DNA from: Linyphia triangularis
Taxonomy: Eukaryota > Arthropoda > Arachnida > Araneae > Linyphiidae
DNA: 64,000 nucleotides
NCBI GenBank assembly: GCA_963978545.1
Contig: OZ021726.1
Coordinates: forward strand, 29,732,459 to 29,796,458
Direction of reading: 5' to 3'
Part shown: positions 24,171 through 36,980 of the stretch, one piece after another
Position numbering within the stretch: position 1 is the first letter of the stretch
How the letters are laid out: each line of letters begins with the position of its first letter
Notes under the pieces: model-generated
Told to the model about the DNA's origin: nothing
What the model saw: only the letters and a program-made list of their open reading frames with translations
Databases searched by the model: none
Position numbers and translations under genes: made by a program

Positions 24171-24484
24171 GTAGAGGTGTGGAACATCGTAGAACTTTCA
24201 ATTACACTAAAAATATTGGTCATTACATTAAAATTTGATATGGTGTTATTTACCATTTTCATATTTCCCCTCATTTAAATTAAAATGATCAGTTTGGCGA
24301 TATGTTTGGCAATAATTTTTACATGGGGAAAAAAACCCGCCAAAATTACACACAGATATACAGGAGGAATTTTTTTTTTACCACTTTTTTGAAATTAGGA
24401 TGTTTAAAAAATGTGAAGAAATGCCAAATTTTTTTTTTTTTTTTACTTTCATTATTCTATGTAAACACATGGGTAATTGAAAGT
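24171..24484 (+). repeat. R1 copy B, internally deleted
   Basis: It begins GTGTGGAACATCG with CTTTCAATTAC and ends GGGTAATTGAAAG. The middle (about 400 bp present in copies D and F) is missing and the two ends join near an A/T-rich tract. At about 314 bp it shows that the family spreads or survives as deletion forms. Confidence 0.85.
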
Positions 24485-25286
24485 AACAAAAATTTCAAAA
24501 TAAAAAAATGGCTCTTTATAGGGAGGCTTTAAAAGAATGAATGTATTTTTTATGTTCATGAAAGAATATTTAACAGCTAACAGATCAACAGCTGATAATA
24601 AAACATTAAAAAAAATTATACACTTTGTCCGTTGGTGCAATCTTTCCATCTTTCTCTACCACTGACTTTCAAAAATACATGCATTTTTTTCAAGCGACAT
24701 TTAATGCCCTTTCTATAGGTTGGCATTTTCCATGAAAAATCTGACCTCAATAAATACCCCTTGAGATGTTCAAGAACAAGCATTCCATTAACAAACCCCA
24801 AGGGGTGTACTAATGGCAAGAGGAATAAAAGGAAACCTCTTGAATATTTAATTCGAGGCTTAATTAAGGCAAATGTTGATGGCAACAGGCCCTGCAGGTA
24901 GTCCCCGATGTGTGGCGTTTCGAAGGATATTTAGAATACCTGAGGAAAAGTGAATATAAATAAAGCGTGGGCAGATTAGTTTTTCCTGTATCAATGGCTA
25001 AAGACAGAAACTCTTTTTTTTTTTTGCTTCTTCACTGGTGAAGAGTTGCAGAAGTGTAAGAAAATATTTTTCCTTGACTCAGAAACGGGAATAATAATTG
25101 TGTTAGTACTTTTAGTATTGTAATTTTGTCAAAACAAAATTAATTCCAAAATATTATATTGATGTTCATGCTTCGATAAAAAAAAAAAAAAAAAAAAAAA
25201 ACGTACCTAGTAGAATTCAAATAATTAATGTCTGCATCTTGTAATTTTTAAGAAATAAATTACAAATTATCTGCTAGCTATAAAAA
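24485..25286. other. Unassigned DNA
   Basis: An 89-codon minus ORF (24885-24616) has no recognisable domain. A poly(A) run lies at about 25180-25201. Confidence 0.4.
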
Positions 25287-26080
<794 letters not shown>

Positions 26081-27536
26081 AAGTTTAGGCTATACTTTAC
26101 CGTTAGAACGTGTTTCAAAAATGTAAGTAATAATACAAAACGGAAGCAGATAAAATGTTTAATTAATTCTGAATAGACAAATTAAAAATTGCATAAAATA
26201 AATAACTTTTTTTTTTATACAAATAAGTAATACTAGTACCGATATGAAATAAAATTTACTGGTACTTTTAAAAGAATAGACGTGTTACAAAAGGTTTGCT
26301 TATCATACTAATTAAGAGAATTTTGAGCGCAAGACCTTCAAGTCATAAGGAGGGAGAATTTATTAGTTTCTGCCTCGATGGAAAAATTGTTAGTAAACTA
26401 ATTAGTTTTAATGAATGATAAGGTTAAGAAAGGTTTGAGGCTGGTAACCAAAAACTTTTATTATTATTATTTTTTAAGTTCCGAAGTGGAGCTAAAATGA
26501 AACAGTATTATAATTTGTTAAATGCATATCATTAAATTTTATGCTAAGCTCTTCACATTTAAATTTATTTTGTTATTAATATTTTGATTAAAATAAATAT
26601 GAGTTTGTAGTTCACATTATTTATTAAAATACTTATAATTTACAAAAATGTTTCGAACCGATAACTTAAATGCCATTTCAGTGAAATTATATGCTACATT
26701 CATTTGCAGATTATTTTTAATCTTACAGGTTTTATTATGTATGTAATTTAGAGCATTTAGTGATACATGTTGTTACCTTATGTTTGATAGTATGTTTTCG
26801 AGGTAATATAATATGGATAAGATGAACTACTCCTTTTAGCTAATCACTGAAATCTTAAAATGAAGGAAAGTTTAAACTTCGAGATCGATATTTGCACTGT
26901 GTGTGTGGGAAGTATGTTTTTTACGTTCAATTACCCAATGTGTAATATAGGATAAGAAAAGCAATTATGGTAAAAAAAAAAAAAATAATTGATGTTTAGT
27001 TTTTATAATTTTTATCTCACTATTTAGGAAGGTTCATACTCCTAAAAAGTACTAAATTTTTTTTTGGAAAATAGACCATAGGTTTGTTTGTGAAAGAGAA
27101 TTGAACGTGCTACTATATTCTATTTTGGTATACAAGTTATTAGTTATCAACGAGACAGGAAAATAAGGTTATCGTCAATGTCGCGCATCAGTCATTGACA
27201 AAATCCGGTTTTTCAAGAATTGCCACAATCCGGCTGCTAATGCTTTTGCAGTTGTCCTCCAACGAAATTCTTGTTAAACTGCACTAAAGGTGTAAAAAGT
27301 GAAAAACGATCGTCTTTCAACAAGGAAAAAAACGCCTTTTCTAACCGTTAACAGTCTTTAAATAAGAATGTTTTTTTTAGGTTGATGCACTGCTACACTC
27401 GATCACGTTCTCACAAGTTCACTTATGGCTACCGCAATCGCTTAAAACTAACGGAATCGGCAAGTGATACTGAATGCCCACTCTACTTTACCAATGCCAA
27501 CTCCACTTTTTGAAATAGTAGCCGATCAGTATAAAA
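26081..27536. other. Unassigned AT-rich DNA
   Basis: No coding signal. The right end (about 27400-27445) shares an inverted match, TTCTCACAAGTTCACTTAT, with 29290-29325, beyond copy D and the palindrome. Confidence 0.45.
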
Positions 27537-28280
27537 ACTAGGGATGTGGAGCATCGCATAACTTTCAATTACACTATATTGGTGATGTAGATTTGTGTAA
27601 TTTATCATTTTTATATTTTCCTCAGTCGCTTAGAAAAAATTGCCAGTATGGCGATATTTTTTGTGATAATTTTTATATGGGTATTTAAAAAATAAAAAAA
27701 TCTCCACAAAAATGATGATTTGGTGATATACTTTTCGATAATTCTTATATTATCCTTTCTTATAAGTGAAACTGAGGAGAGAAGAAATACGAACGTTAAT
27801 GAGGTATGCTCAAGGAAAGAGAACTCTGTGTTAAAGGCATTCGTTTTTCAACTTTTTACGTCCTTAAAGCATTTTTACGGAAATTTCAGAGGTGGGGATG
27901 CTTAGAACACCCTAAGAGGCATTGCCACAGCGATTTTGAACAAAATCGTTAGAGCCGTTTTTTAGCAATTACTGAAAAACATGATTTTTTCAATGGCAGC
28001 TACCTTACGCGCATGCGCGATTTTGACGAAAACCTTAACGGTAGGTTCTATGGCTACCACACCAATTCGCACACCAAATTTAAATATCGTGGATCAATTT
28101 GTTCGGGAGTTATGCTTGACCACATACACACACAGACAAACATTTTTTCTAGATCACTTTTTTTAAATCAGGATGTTCCAAAACGTGGAGAAATGCAAAA
28201 AAAACAAAACATTTTTTTTTTTTTTTTGACAGAATGCTATACTTTCATTACCCTATGTATACATATGGATAATTGAAAGT
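27537..28280 (+). repeat. R1 copy D, near full length
   Basis: One of the best preserved copies (with F): start ACTAGGGATGTGGAGCATCG, CTTTCAATTACACTA, middle block CTTACGCGCATGCGCG, then GTTCGGGAGTTATGCTTGAC, ACACACAGACA, GGATGTTCCAAAACGTGG and end GGATAATTGAAAG. The inverted pair CTTTCAATTAC / GTAATTGAAAG near both ends may be the element's terminal repeat. Confidence 0.88.
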
Positions 28281-28312
28281 AAAAAATATAATTTTATTAG
28301 GTTCAAGAATAA

Positions 28313-29040
28313 AGGCGTCTTCTCACTTTAGGCACCTCGAAAATAGGCTATTTTCGCGATTTTTTTTCGAGGATTTTTGCAAACAATTATGGGATAAAAT
28401 GGATCCTATATAATAAACACATCTTTCAAGTACAAGAAAATTTTATTTTTTTATTTTTTTGAACAATTATTATAATAAAACAGTAGCATCGAAAAACCCG
28501 TGTAGAAATGTAATGTTCGTGGCTTGTTGATGAAATTTCGGAAATTATCCGGCCGATTGTCATGAAATTTGAATGACATATTCTTCGTAGTTATGGCTAT
28601 AGCGCATATCATCAGATTTTTGATATTCGCGAAAATAACAAAATGGCGCACGTTTTTCGAAAAAGTAAAAAAAAACGAGTTTTTTTTTGCAGTTTTTTGT
28701 AAAAAAAAAAAATACTTCAAATCAAAATTTCAAAAATCTGATGATATGCGCTATAGCCATAACTATGAAGAATATGTCATTCAAATTTCATGACAATCGG
28801 CCGGATAATTTCCGAAATTTCATCAACAAGACACGAACATTACATTTCTACACGGGTTTTTCGATGCTACTGTTTTATTATAATAATTGTTCAAAATTTT
28901 TTTTTTTTTTTTTTCTTCTTGTACTTGAAAGATGTGTTTATTATATAGGATCCATTTTATCCCATAATTGTTTGCAAAAATCCTCGAAAAAAAATCGCGA
29001 AAATAGCCTATTTTCGAGGTGCCTAAAGTGAGAAACGCCT
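28313..29040. mobile_element. 728-bp palindromic fold-back element
   Basis: The left end AGGCGTCTTCTCACTTTAGG and right end CCTAAAGTGAGAAACGCCT are the tips of arms of roughly 310-320 bp. By eye they match almost without mismatch (including ATTATATAGGATCC/GGATCCTATATAAT and the ATCGGCCGGATAATTTC block), around a loop of about 90 bases rich in A and T runs. Because of the symmetry, the minus ORF 28720-28451 and plus ORF 28687-29031 encode nearly the same peptide; they are by-products. No clear target duplication was found. No transposase. Confidence 0.93.
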
Positions 29041-31243
29041 AAAATAGCTTTTTTAGAAATGAAAATGTTTAGGCATATTTTAACATATAAGCTAGGTAAT
29101 TAAAAGAAATGATTTTAATTAAAAAATAAACCATTATCTAAAAAATTGGCACATTATTTCGTTGAAATAAAATTTCAAACACAAAATACCGCAAGTGGAG
29201 ATTCGCATCTGCACTTTTCAGCCGTTACATGGTGCGCAATGCCCACTCTACAGACGATTCCATCCAGACTGTGTTCAAAAATTTGATTGTGGAAGCCGTA
29301 TAAGTGAACTTATGAGAACTTGGTAGCCGTGGTCGATGAAAGAGAAATAAATTAATATGTACACGGGGACCAATAAAAAAATCTAAAAGTGCTATGAAAA
29401 TATTAAAATTTTACTTCCGCACTACAGCGGATGAGGCAGATGTCCTCATGTCTGTCTCTTCGGTGTTAATTTACTTAGCCAGCACTTGAAATTGACTACT
29501 AATTTTGTCACCAAAATATTACCCAATCTCGCCAACTCGGCGAGATGAATAAGTATTGTCAAAAGTATAGTCAAGATTAAATTTGAATGAAAGTATAGAA
29601 AAACCAATGGTAAATTGCATTAATCCATATCTAGTTGCAAAGCAGTTATCAGTATTGTAGTGCAATCGAAATTTATGAGATGTTATTTGAGATGAGAGCC
29701 CTATTTATTATTCTGATGCACTACTTCAAGGAAGAATTCACAGCCAATCGCAATGTGTAATCAAATAAAGACGCCTGTACCTTAAAGATATTTGAAAAGT
29801 AGTAGGTAAGGGAACTCCCATGCTTCGTCACTACTGGCCTATGGCAATGAAAGATGATTCATTTAGTCAGTCTACTGTCTCTACCACTTTATCAAGCTGG
29901 CGTTTCCACCAAGAGCAGAAATAAATAAGAAAAAAGAACACAGTCACAAAACAACTCATCATTTATTTACAGCCACTCATCTCTGCTGCAGCAGCAGGAG
30001 CCAGAGAGTAAGTAGAAAGGGGGGCATAAAAACAACAACAATCTCTCAAACAAAGGGAGAACCAGGGGCGTACCGCTGAAACAATTAGGTTTGTGTATGT
30101 TCTTTTCGGATGACGTCATGGCAATAGAGAACAATGGATGCACTTTGTTATTTGACAGTGAAGGGATATTCTTTCGAATGGAACAATGCGCGGTTTTGAA
30201 AACTACTGTCATGTTTGATATCGGTTGTATATGTGACAGTCGTTGGACGGATAGAAATAAAGCGAGAGCAAAGCTTCACTTCTAAGTTAAGCCCTTTTTG
30301 TTTATCTTTCTGTTGCGAGTTTTATTTCTGTCTTGGTTCTTTTAAGAAGTTGAGTATCGGAAATCTTATATCCGGAGTCGAGAGACAGACGCGCATTTCT
30401 AAATCGAAATTTTTTCAGCGGAAGTTTCAAAGGCGTGCAAGGGCGTTGGATACAAAACTGAAGATTTCTCACAAATATATCTTAGATAACAGTCAGCAAA
30501 CCATTGGGCCGCATGTGGCAGTAGACAGGATTTCTTATGGCCTTTCTTAGAAAACGAATATTTTAAAAACATTTTACATTGAATTATAATAATTTTTTTT
30601 CTGTCATATGCTAAAAATTCGTCCAACAAATCCACATGATCTATGTCAACCAGTGATTTTTTTTACTAAACTTCCAATCAGCGAATGAAGTTTCTTTTTG
30701 GAATCATCTGATAAGGCTTTATGTAGGGTTGTTGGGTTCAGTTTGGAGAATTTTTGTCTCAATTTGATTTTCGCAAGCATGACTTTAAAAAAAAAAAAAA
30801 AAAGCGAAAATTGAAGAAAATTTGGTTTTCAAGTCGATTTAATTGGCGCATTTGTAAGTGCACCAGGGGCAAATTCGTAACCAGTTTCTGGTATTTACAG
30901 TTAAATCGTAACAAATTAGTCGAGAAAGTGCAATGGAAAATTTGTCTTAATGGGTCAGAACAAAGACTATTTGATTATAATGATGGGCTAATTAAAAGAC
31001 GCACGACTCATGCTACATATCTTTAGATATGTTATTTCTACGTGAGACCTCAAGGAAGAATTTCGAATTCCAAGAAAAATACAATGTCAAACAATCATTA
31101 ATTAGTTTTAAAAGTTGTCAAGTTATATATGTATGACCCATTTGTATCGAAGATTGAACCGGGTTTTTAATACCGTAAATACAGATCGTTGATTCTATGG
31201 TAACAACAAAAGAATATAACTTTTTTCTTTGATGGTGGTATTT
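29041..31243. other. Unassigned DNA, with a GC-richer patch
   Basis: At 29940-30560 the sequence is GC-richer and holds a perfect CRE (30111-30118), a lone hAT-type end CAGGGGCGTACCGC at 30063, and overlapping ORFs of 81-111 codons on both strands, none with a recognisable domain. A poly(A) run lies at about 30787-30802. Confidence 0.4.
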
Positions 31244-31248
31244 AATAA

Positions 31249-31604
31249 GTTACATTCTTAATAAAGCAATCGAGAGGTTTCGAGACGTTTCTTTTCCCAC
31301 GAATTGGCTGGAAATTTCTCGATTGTTCTCTCGCGCCAAGTATAAATAAGACTGTAGATCGGGAAAGTTTTCAGATTGACTCCGGACTTCGTTGAAAGCA
31401 GATCGCGATCGTTTTGTTGACCTATTAGAGTGAGCTTGTATAATCGCTATATTCGAAGCTGTTCTTGTTGAAGCTTGTATTGAAGATTAATAGTGATTGC
31501 ACTGTTATCTGTGAATAAATTTTGTGAGTTTTCTGAAGAAGAATAAATACTAGTTTTTATCTGAAAAACTGTGTCATCATTGCCTCAGTGGAAAAATTCA
31601 TAAC
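31249..31604 (+). mobile_element. Solo LTR, copy 1 (Gypsy-like)
   Basis: A 356-bp block bounded by GTTAC...ATAAC and flanked by AATAA on both sides (31244-31248, 31605-31609). It shows LTR order: a TATA box (TATAAATA at 31341), an initiator-like stretch, then AATAAA at 31514-31519 and again near 31543. A reverse-oriented 357-bp relative lies at 53122-53478 with the same TATA region and ends. No gag-pol is present beside it. The Gypsy assignment is inferred from the GTTAC/GTAAC termini and is not proven. Confidence 0.75.
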
Positions 31605-31609
31605 AATAA

Positions 31610-32237
31610 GCAGCCTCCGTAAAAATAAGATGCTATTTAGAAATATGTATTTATTAAAAAGTATTTTGAAACTCGAATATTGTGAAATTTATTGTTAATC
31701 GACCGTGCTAAGTTACTGATACTCTAGTGCTTTTAAGATAAATATATTTTAATTATTATACCTGTTTCATTATTGTATTATACCTGTTTCATGATAAACT
31801 ATTTTGTTGGAACTGAGAATTTATTTTAATTAGCAGGCAATTGAAAAAATCTCTTATCTGTGTTCACAAGCATTATTCGTGAAATGATTTCCCTGAAAAT
31901 GTTCTTTTGAAAATGAGAAGATAGATGGTTTCGTATCTCCTGTTGAACTGTTTGTTAGGAGTTTTGTGGATTTTCTCCCATTCGATGCTCAAAGGCGACT
32001 GTTTTCTCTTGAAAAATCTCTAGGAAGGTGATACTTCATGATATTCGCCAGTTCTATAACGATCTTTCGTAACAGTAGCGTAGCTTTTGTCCTTGATAAT
32101 ATCTAAATGAACTAACCAAAATTTTAATTCCCAACAGTTATGGATTTACATATCGCCGCTATGGTGAAATAATGATGTAACTGCAAAAAATGTCAAAAGG
32201 GAGTTAAGCATCGAAGAGAATGAAGACGAAACTGTAA
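31610..32237. other. Unassigned DNA
   Basis: No feature recognised. TATTATACCTGTTTCAT is repeated back to back near 31757-31790. Confidence 0.45.
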
Positions 32238-32245
32238 CTTATTGT

Positions 32246-34293
32246 TAGGCCTGGGCGATGTTAAAATTTCAGCATCGCGATATATCGGGAAGCAAACATC
32301 ACGATGTCACGATACATCACGATGTTAACTATACATTTTTTTTACAAAATACTATAAAACAATGTTTCCATAACACGCTATGTAGCCAAAAGTTATGCTT
32401 ACTTAGCTTTACAACATTTTATTGAATTCATGTATGGAAGTTTATTTTAAATAACATGAACAACGACCGAATTACTTTCAGAGGGATACACAAAGCACCC
32501 AAGGGGTATAAGTCGGTTATTTTTTAATTTTTTTTTTGGTTTAATCCGGATTTTTCAATTTCTCTATTTTAATGAAATTTTATTTTGTTGTTATCCACGG
32601 AAGGAGAGGAGGGGGGGGGGGGGTTGCAAAGACAAGTGCACTTCCTGGCGGTGCACATGTTTCTTTAGTTATTGGATATTCTTAATTATTAAATCAAAAA
32701 AATACTTTATAATGAATATTTTATTACTTACTATTTGCAATATAACTATTAAACAATAAAAATAAAATTAATGCATAACATTTAAAATTCTAATGATCTT
32801 TATTTTGTGCCAAAAAAATCTGCATTTCAGTATTTTTAAGAAGCAATGTTGGATTGAGTAATTAATCTTATGGAAATAAACTTTATTCAAATCGTACAAA
32901 CTGGAAAAAAAAATATAAAACATTTATTTACTTACGAGTCAGAAGAGAAAATCCTTCAACGTAAATGGGAAAAAAATCGTTTATAAGTATTTAAGCAATC
33001 AAACTAGAGAAACAACAGAGATCCGTCCATGAGCTAGTTCATACTGATTTTGGCAGATATAACAAACTATCATAGTAATAAACAACCTGATTATCTTAAC
33101 TGGGTAAGAACTAGACATAAATTACCGCACAAGAATACCGCAATCCCCTTGAGTTAATAAATTAAGCAAAGCTCTCAAAGGGTAAAAATGTTAGATAAAA
33201 AAAATCCTGAAGTTAATGTAAAAGATTTTAAAAATACAAAAATGTAATATTTTATTTCTTCCAAGTTAGAGAAGAAAAAAATCAAAAATGAAACACAAAA
33301 AGTTTCGGAAATACTCAATTGAATTCCAAAAATAGAATATCAAGGTCTTTTATCTGATCACAAATTAAATAAAAATCAAAACGTTTTTCTTGAGTTGAGA
33401 GAAAAAAAAAAAAAAATTAAATTCAAACAATAAAAGGAATACTTCTTTCATCGAATCTCCAATATTATTAGACTAACTGGCGCCTGAAAACCACCTCGTA
33501 ATTTCAATACTCAGCTGTAAAAACTAAATAGGAAATAAACGCAAGACCTACAGAAAAAAAAAAAAAAAAAATTGTAAAATTGAATTATAATTTCAACATG
33601 TCATACGTGCTTTTTTTCCCTTGAAATGTACACTTTTTTCCAACTTTATTTTAAATTTCAAAAGCCAGGGGATGCAAAAGCGAATGCAACATGTAATAAG
33701 TGATTAAGTGCGCGATGCCATCTGTGGCGTTTTGTTTCTATTCAATCATGGAAACATCGCGCCGACCAAACGGTATAGCGGTTAGCGAGCTAGCTTCTAG
33801 ACCGCGAGGTTGCGGGTTCGAGTCCCGTGTTGGCATGGGTGTTTGTAAATGTATGTTGGCTTGTCTAATGACGAATGTTTCGGCGCATTATAGCCCTCGT
33901 GTTGCTGACGGCGCCAGATAATCTGAATACAACCAACCATGGAAACATCGCACATACCGGATACGATTACCGCGATGCCGATTCAGCAAAAGCAAATGGA
34001 AATCGTCTCAAACGGCGCGGTGTGCAGGGAGGATTACTGCGATCTGGTGAAGAATCGTGTCTCAAACGGCGCGGTGACGACGGTTTCAATACGTTTCTAT
34101 AGTATTTTAGAAACACCGCGCAGGAATCGTGGCATCATAGGTTCTTCGTCCTTGAAGTGCTAAGCAATGAGTGTATCGCGCTCTCGTCAAAGAAGATCGA
34201 GATGTATCGGTTTAGGGAAAATAGTGACACCGGTTTGACGATGTTGATTTCACACCGGTTTTAGACGATGTATCGATACATCGCCCAAGCCTA
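32246..34293. mobile_element. hAT-type element (TAGGCYTGGGCGATGT ends), perfect TSD, SINE nested inside
   Basis: The left end TAGGCCTGGGCGATGT and right end (other strand) TAGGCTTGGGCGATGT are flanked by CTTATTGT at 32238-32245 and 34294-34301. The 8-bp duplication and ends fit hAT. The 2048 bp include a 177-bp SINE plus its own 14-bp duplication. The right third is much more GC-rich and contains a duplicated phrase CTCAAACGGCGCGGTG (about 34007 and 34062). The left end repeats CACGATG motifs. No transposase homology is visible. Confidence 0.93.
33761..33937 (+). mobile_element. tRNA-derived SINE with perfect 14-bp TSD
   Basis: The target duplication CATGGAAACATCGC is at 33747-33760 and 33938-33951. 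The body begins with a tRNA-like head: a six-base acceptor-like pairing (GCCGAC with GTTGGC), A-box-like TATAGCGGTTAGC and a perfect B box GGTTCGAGTCC (33815-33825). The tail ends TACAACCAACC without a poly(A). The copy at 48442 ends with nearly the same phrase, so both belong to one tail family. It is a SINE rather than a working tRNA because the D arm does not fold properly and the body continues for 100 bases. Confidence 0.9.
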
Positions 34294-34301
34294 CTTATTG
34301 T

Positions 34302-36373
34302 AACAATATTACGCCTGTTCCAAATTGATAAGAGGCACTAAGTTTTTAGTGAAAAAAATTAGATCTTTTCTGTTTCCTGAAAAATTCCAATTTTCTCAGT
34401 TGTGTCATTATTCCACCATAGCAGCAATATAAATAATGATGATTTTATTTCTGAGATTTCATATCGGTGACCTAAAAAGGAGTAGAATATTCTTAGATGA
34501 CTCAATTGTAGTGTTTCCGATAGAAAAGCTCATCCAAGAAGAAAAGTGCAACAGATTTTGATTTGAATTTTCAACTTAAATTTAGTTTAAATGCCTTATT
34601 TCTATACATCGAAAAAAATTTAAAACAAGCATCATCTGGTAGAGATTACTTTAAAATAAATTTCTGATGACAAAATTCATAATTTTTATTGAAAATTACT
34701 AGTTTGAGTTATTTAATTTTTACGACCATATAAATTTCCAGTTGAGGCCCTCAAAGGTAATTAAAATTTTGGAATTTGAATTGTTTTGGCACATTGTTGA
34801 GAAAAGGTTGCCCACCACAGTTTTAAACAGAAGTTCTGTAAGAACTCATAAAAAAACTGTTAGAGAATGGCAACACTTCGAGTGTTTCACTAAGATAATG
34901 ATCGAACCCTTCTACGCACTCCTTTCATCCTACCCTACCTTAGAGTGAACAAAAGATGTTTGTTGGCGGATGATTAAACTTTTAACAGAATGATTACGAA
35001 CTGTAATTTAATTCCTTAACTGAATATTCATTTAAATTTAAAAGTTATCTATGTTTACAAATCTGACATCAAGAAGCGCTGTATTTAATGTGAGTTCACT
35101 TACCTTCCTACATTTTATCAAAAACAAAAAGGACATCAGGCTCATTGTTGCTAAAAAAGGTAGAAACTTCTAAGATTATTGCCTTCACAAGTAAAGCCCT
35201 AAATTCAAAAAAAGTCAAATGCATAATTTAACACTTTTGCGCTCGTTCTTTGAAATTATATATTTTTTTATTGTTGTATAGGTTTGTATGTATATATAAC
35301 CTATAAGAACTTGAACCCTTCAATGAAATAAAAAGATTATTTTCTTAGGACTAATCAGAAAGTATCAAAATATGCATTATGGCAGAGTAGCCATAAGATG
35401 GAATGCTGCCGCCATCGAAATCGGTATCAAAAGACCAGTAAAAAAAAATGTTGCAACTTGAAAATTTGCCCCTTTTATATGATTTTTATATCTTATGATT
35501 TTTAATTTTTATATAATATGATTTTTTTTCTTTCTAAACAACATGGCCTGAAAATTATAAACTTTATGTAATAAATATATGTGGGAGGGTTAAAGATTCT
35601 AAGATAGTTTTTCTGTGATTGACATTATTTGCCAATGAAGTTTCTTGAAAGATGGTAAGATGAAGGAGAGAGATGACATGGCTCTGCTTTTAAATAAAAG
35701 TATTGCTCTTCCTCTCAACAATTTTCGACTGTAACGGTACCTAATGTTTCATAAATCATTACAAAATAGAAACAATCGTTTTGCTAAAAAGGTTGTCAGT
35801 AAAAGCTGTCTGCACACTAAGGTCCATGCCGAAATTTTAAAGGTCAAGAACAATGTCTCCATGGTGACTCAAGCTGTTAAGACTACTTTTTTTTTTTGTT
35901 AACAAAAAATATAAAATGTGATATTTTTTATTTAAAAATGAATTCAAGACAACTTTATCTAAATAAGTTGTGTTCAAATTCGACTGCAAAATAACATTCG
36001 TGTAAAAGGATCCCAAACCTTTCCAGACTGTGAATAACTTTATTCAGAATAAAGATAGGATTGCAGAGGAGATCCTAATTCGTCAAGCCAGTTAGCACAG
36101 TTGGCAGTGAATCAGATGAATAATTTTAAAGATTCATTGGTCTTACAGGAAGGACGTATCAATTAAAGCGTTACAGTGGCAGCAGTCGTAATAATTTACC
36201 ACAAAAGCGTCCGCATTTTCTATGTAATAACATGCGGGAGTGCGGACTTGGAATGTATGAAATAAAAAAGAGGATATTATGCACTTACTGTTAAGGGAGG
36301 TTATTTGTAATCTGTCTCGAATTATACTGTTCCCAAAATTATATTATTTTAAACTCTTGTTAATAGTGGATAT
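34302..36373. other. Unassigned AT-rich DNA
   Basis: A 68-codon ORF at 34742-34948 is unrecognised. The region 35220-35260 includes TTTAACACTTTTGCGCTCG, resembling a piggyBac end without a partner. Confidence 0.4.
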
Positions 36374-36980
36374 GTTACCGGCAATGTATTAAAGCATGCA
36401 TTCTAGAGAATATCTAGACATTTTTATATAATATTGAAAACAGACCGGCAAAGTATGAAATGGTTAAACATTTCATGCATTGCCTAGGCATTCTATATAA
36501 TGCCAAATGACAAACCGGCAAAGTATGAAATACATTTAATTTCGGCCAGGCGTTTTAGGTTGAATGAGTGAAATATGATAATTATTATATACTTTACTTA
36601 GACAATGTATATAATGCCTAGCTAAAGTATATAATATATATACTGCATCTAGGCATTATATACTGCTATATTTATATTATTCTTATATTTTATACTTTTA
36701 ACTATAATGTTAAAAGTATGAAATATAAAACTTATAATATACTTTACATTGGCATTGTATATAATACCGAGGCATTCTATAGAATGCCTTATCACGACCC
36801 TTTTTCATAGTATGCCTAAACAGCATTTGCTATTCTATAGAATGCCTATGTATTATATACAATGCTTAGGTAAAGTATATTTTAATTATCATATTTCATA
36901 CTTTGCCTAAAAACGCCGAGCATTCTAGAATATGCCTAGACATTTTGTAGGATTCCGGTTTGTCATACATTGCCGTTAAC
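36374..36980. mobile_element. Palindrome-rich element with GTTAMCGGCAATGTAT ends
   Basis: The left end GTTACCGGCAATGTAT and the right end (other strand) GTTAACGGCAATGTAT form inverted ends of a 607-bp block. The interior is built from small recurring parts: CCGGCAAAGTATGAAAT, GCATTCTA(T/G)AGAATGCC palindromes and AAGTATATAATGCC-type palindromes, in alternating orientation. This repeated internal symmetry is unlike the other elements here. No ORF. Confidence 0.75.

Noticed and set aside
28451..29031. Two ORFs encoding almost the same peptide on opposite strands
   Set aside because: They arise from the two arms of the 728-bp palindrome; no domain and no conserved start.
33761..33837. A working tRNA gene
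   Set aside because: The B box and acceptor pairing are good, but the D arm and anticodon region do not fold well, the body extends into a SINE tail, and a target duplication surrounds it.
35229..35250. piggyBac end at TTTAACACTTTTGCGCTCG
   Set aside because: No matching inverted partner with TTAA was found downstream.
36374..36980. A CRISPR array
   Set aside because: The recurring motifs are palindromic and irregularly spaced without unique spacers of constant length, and the genome is eukaryotic.
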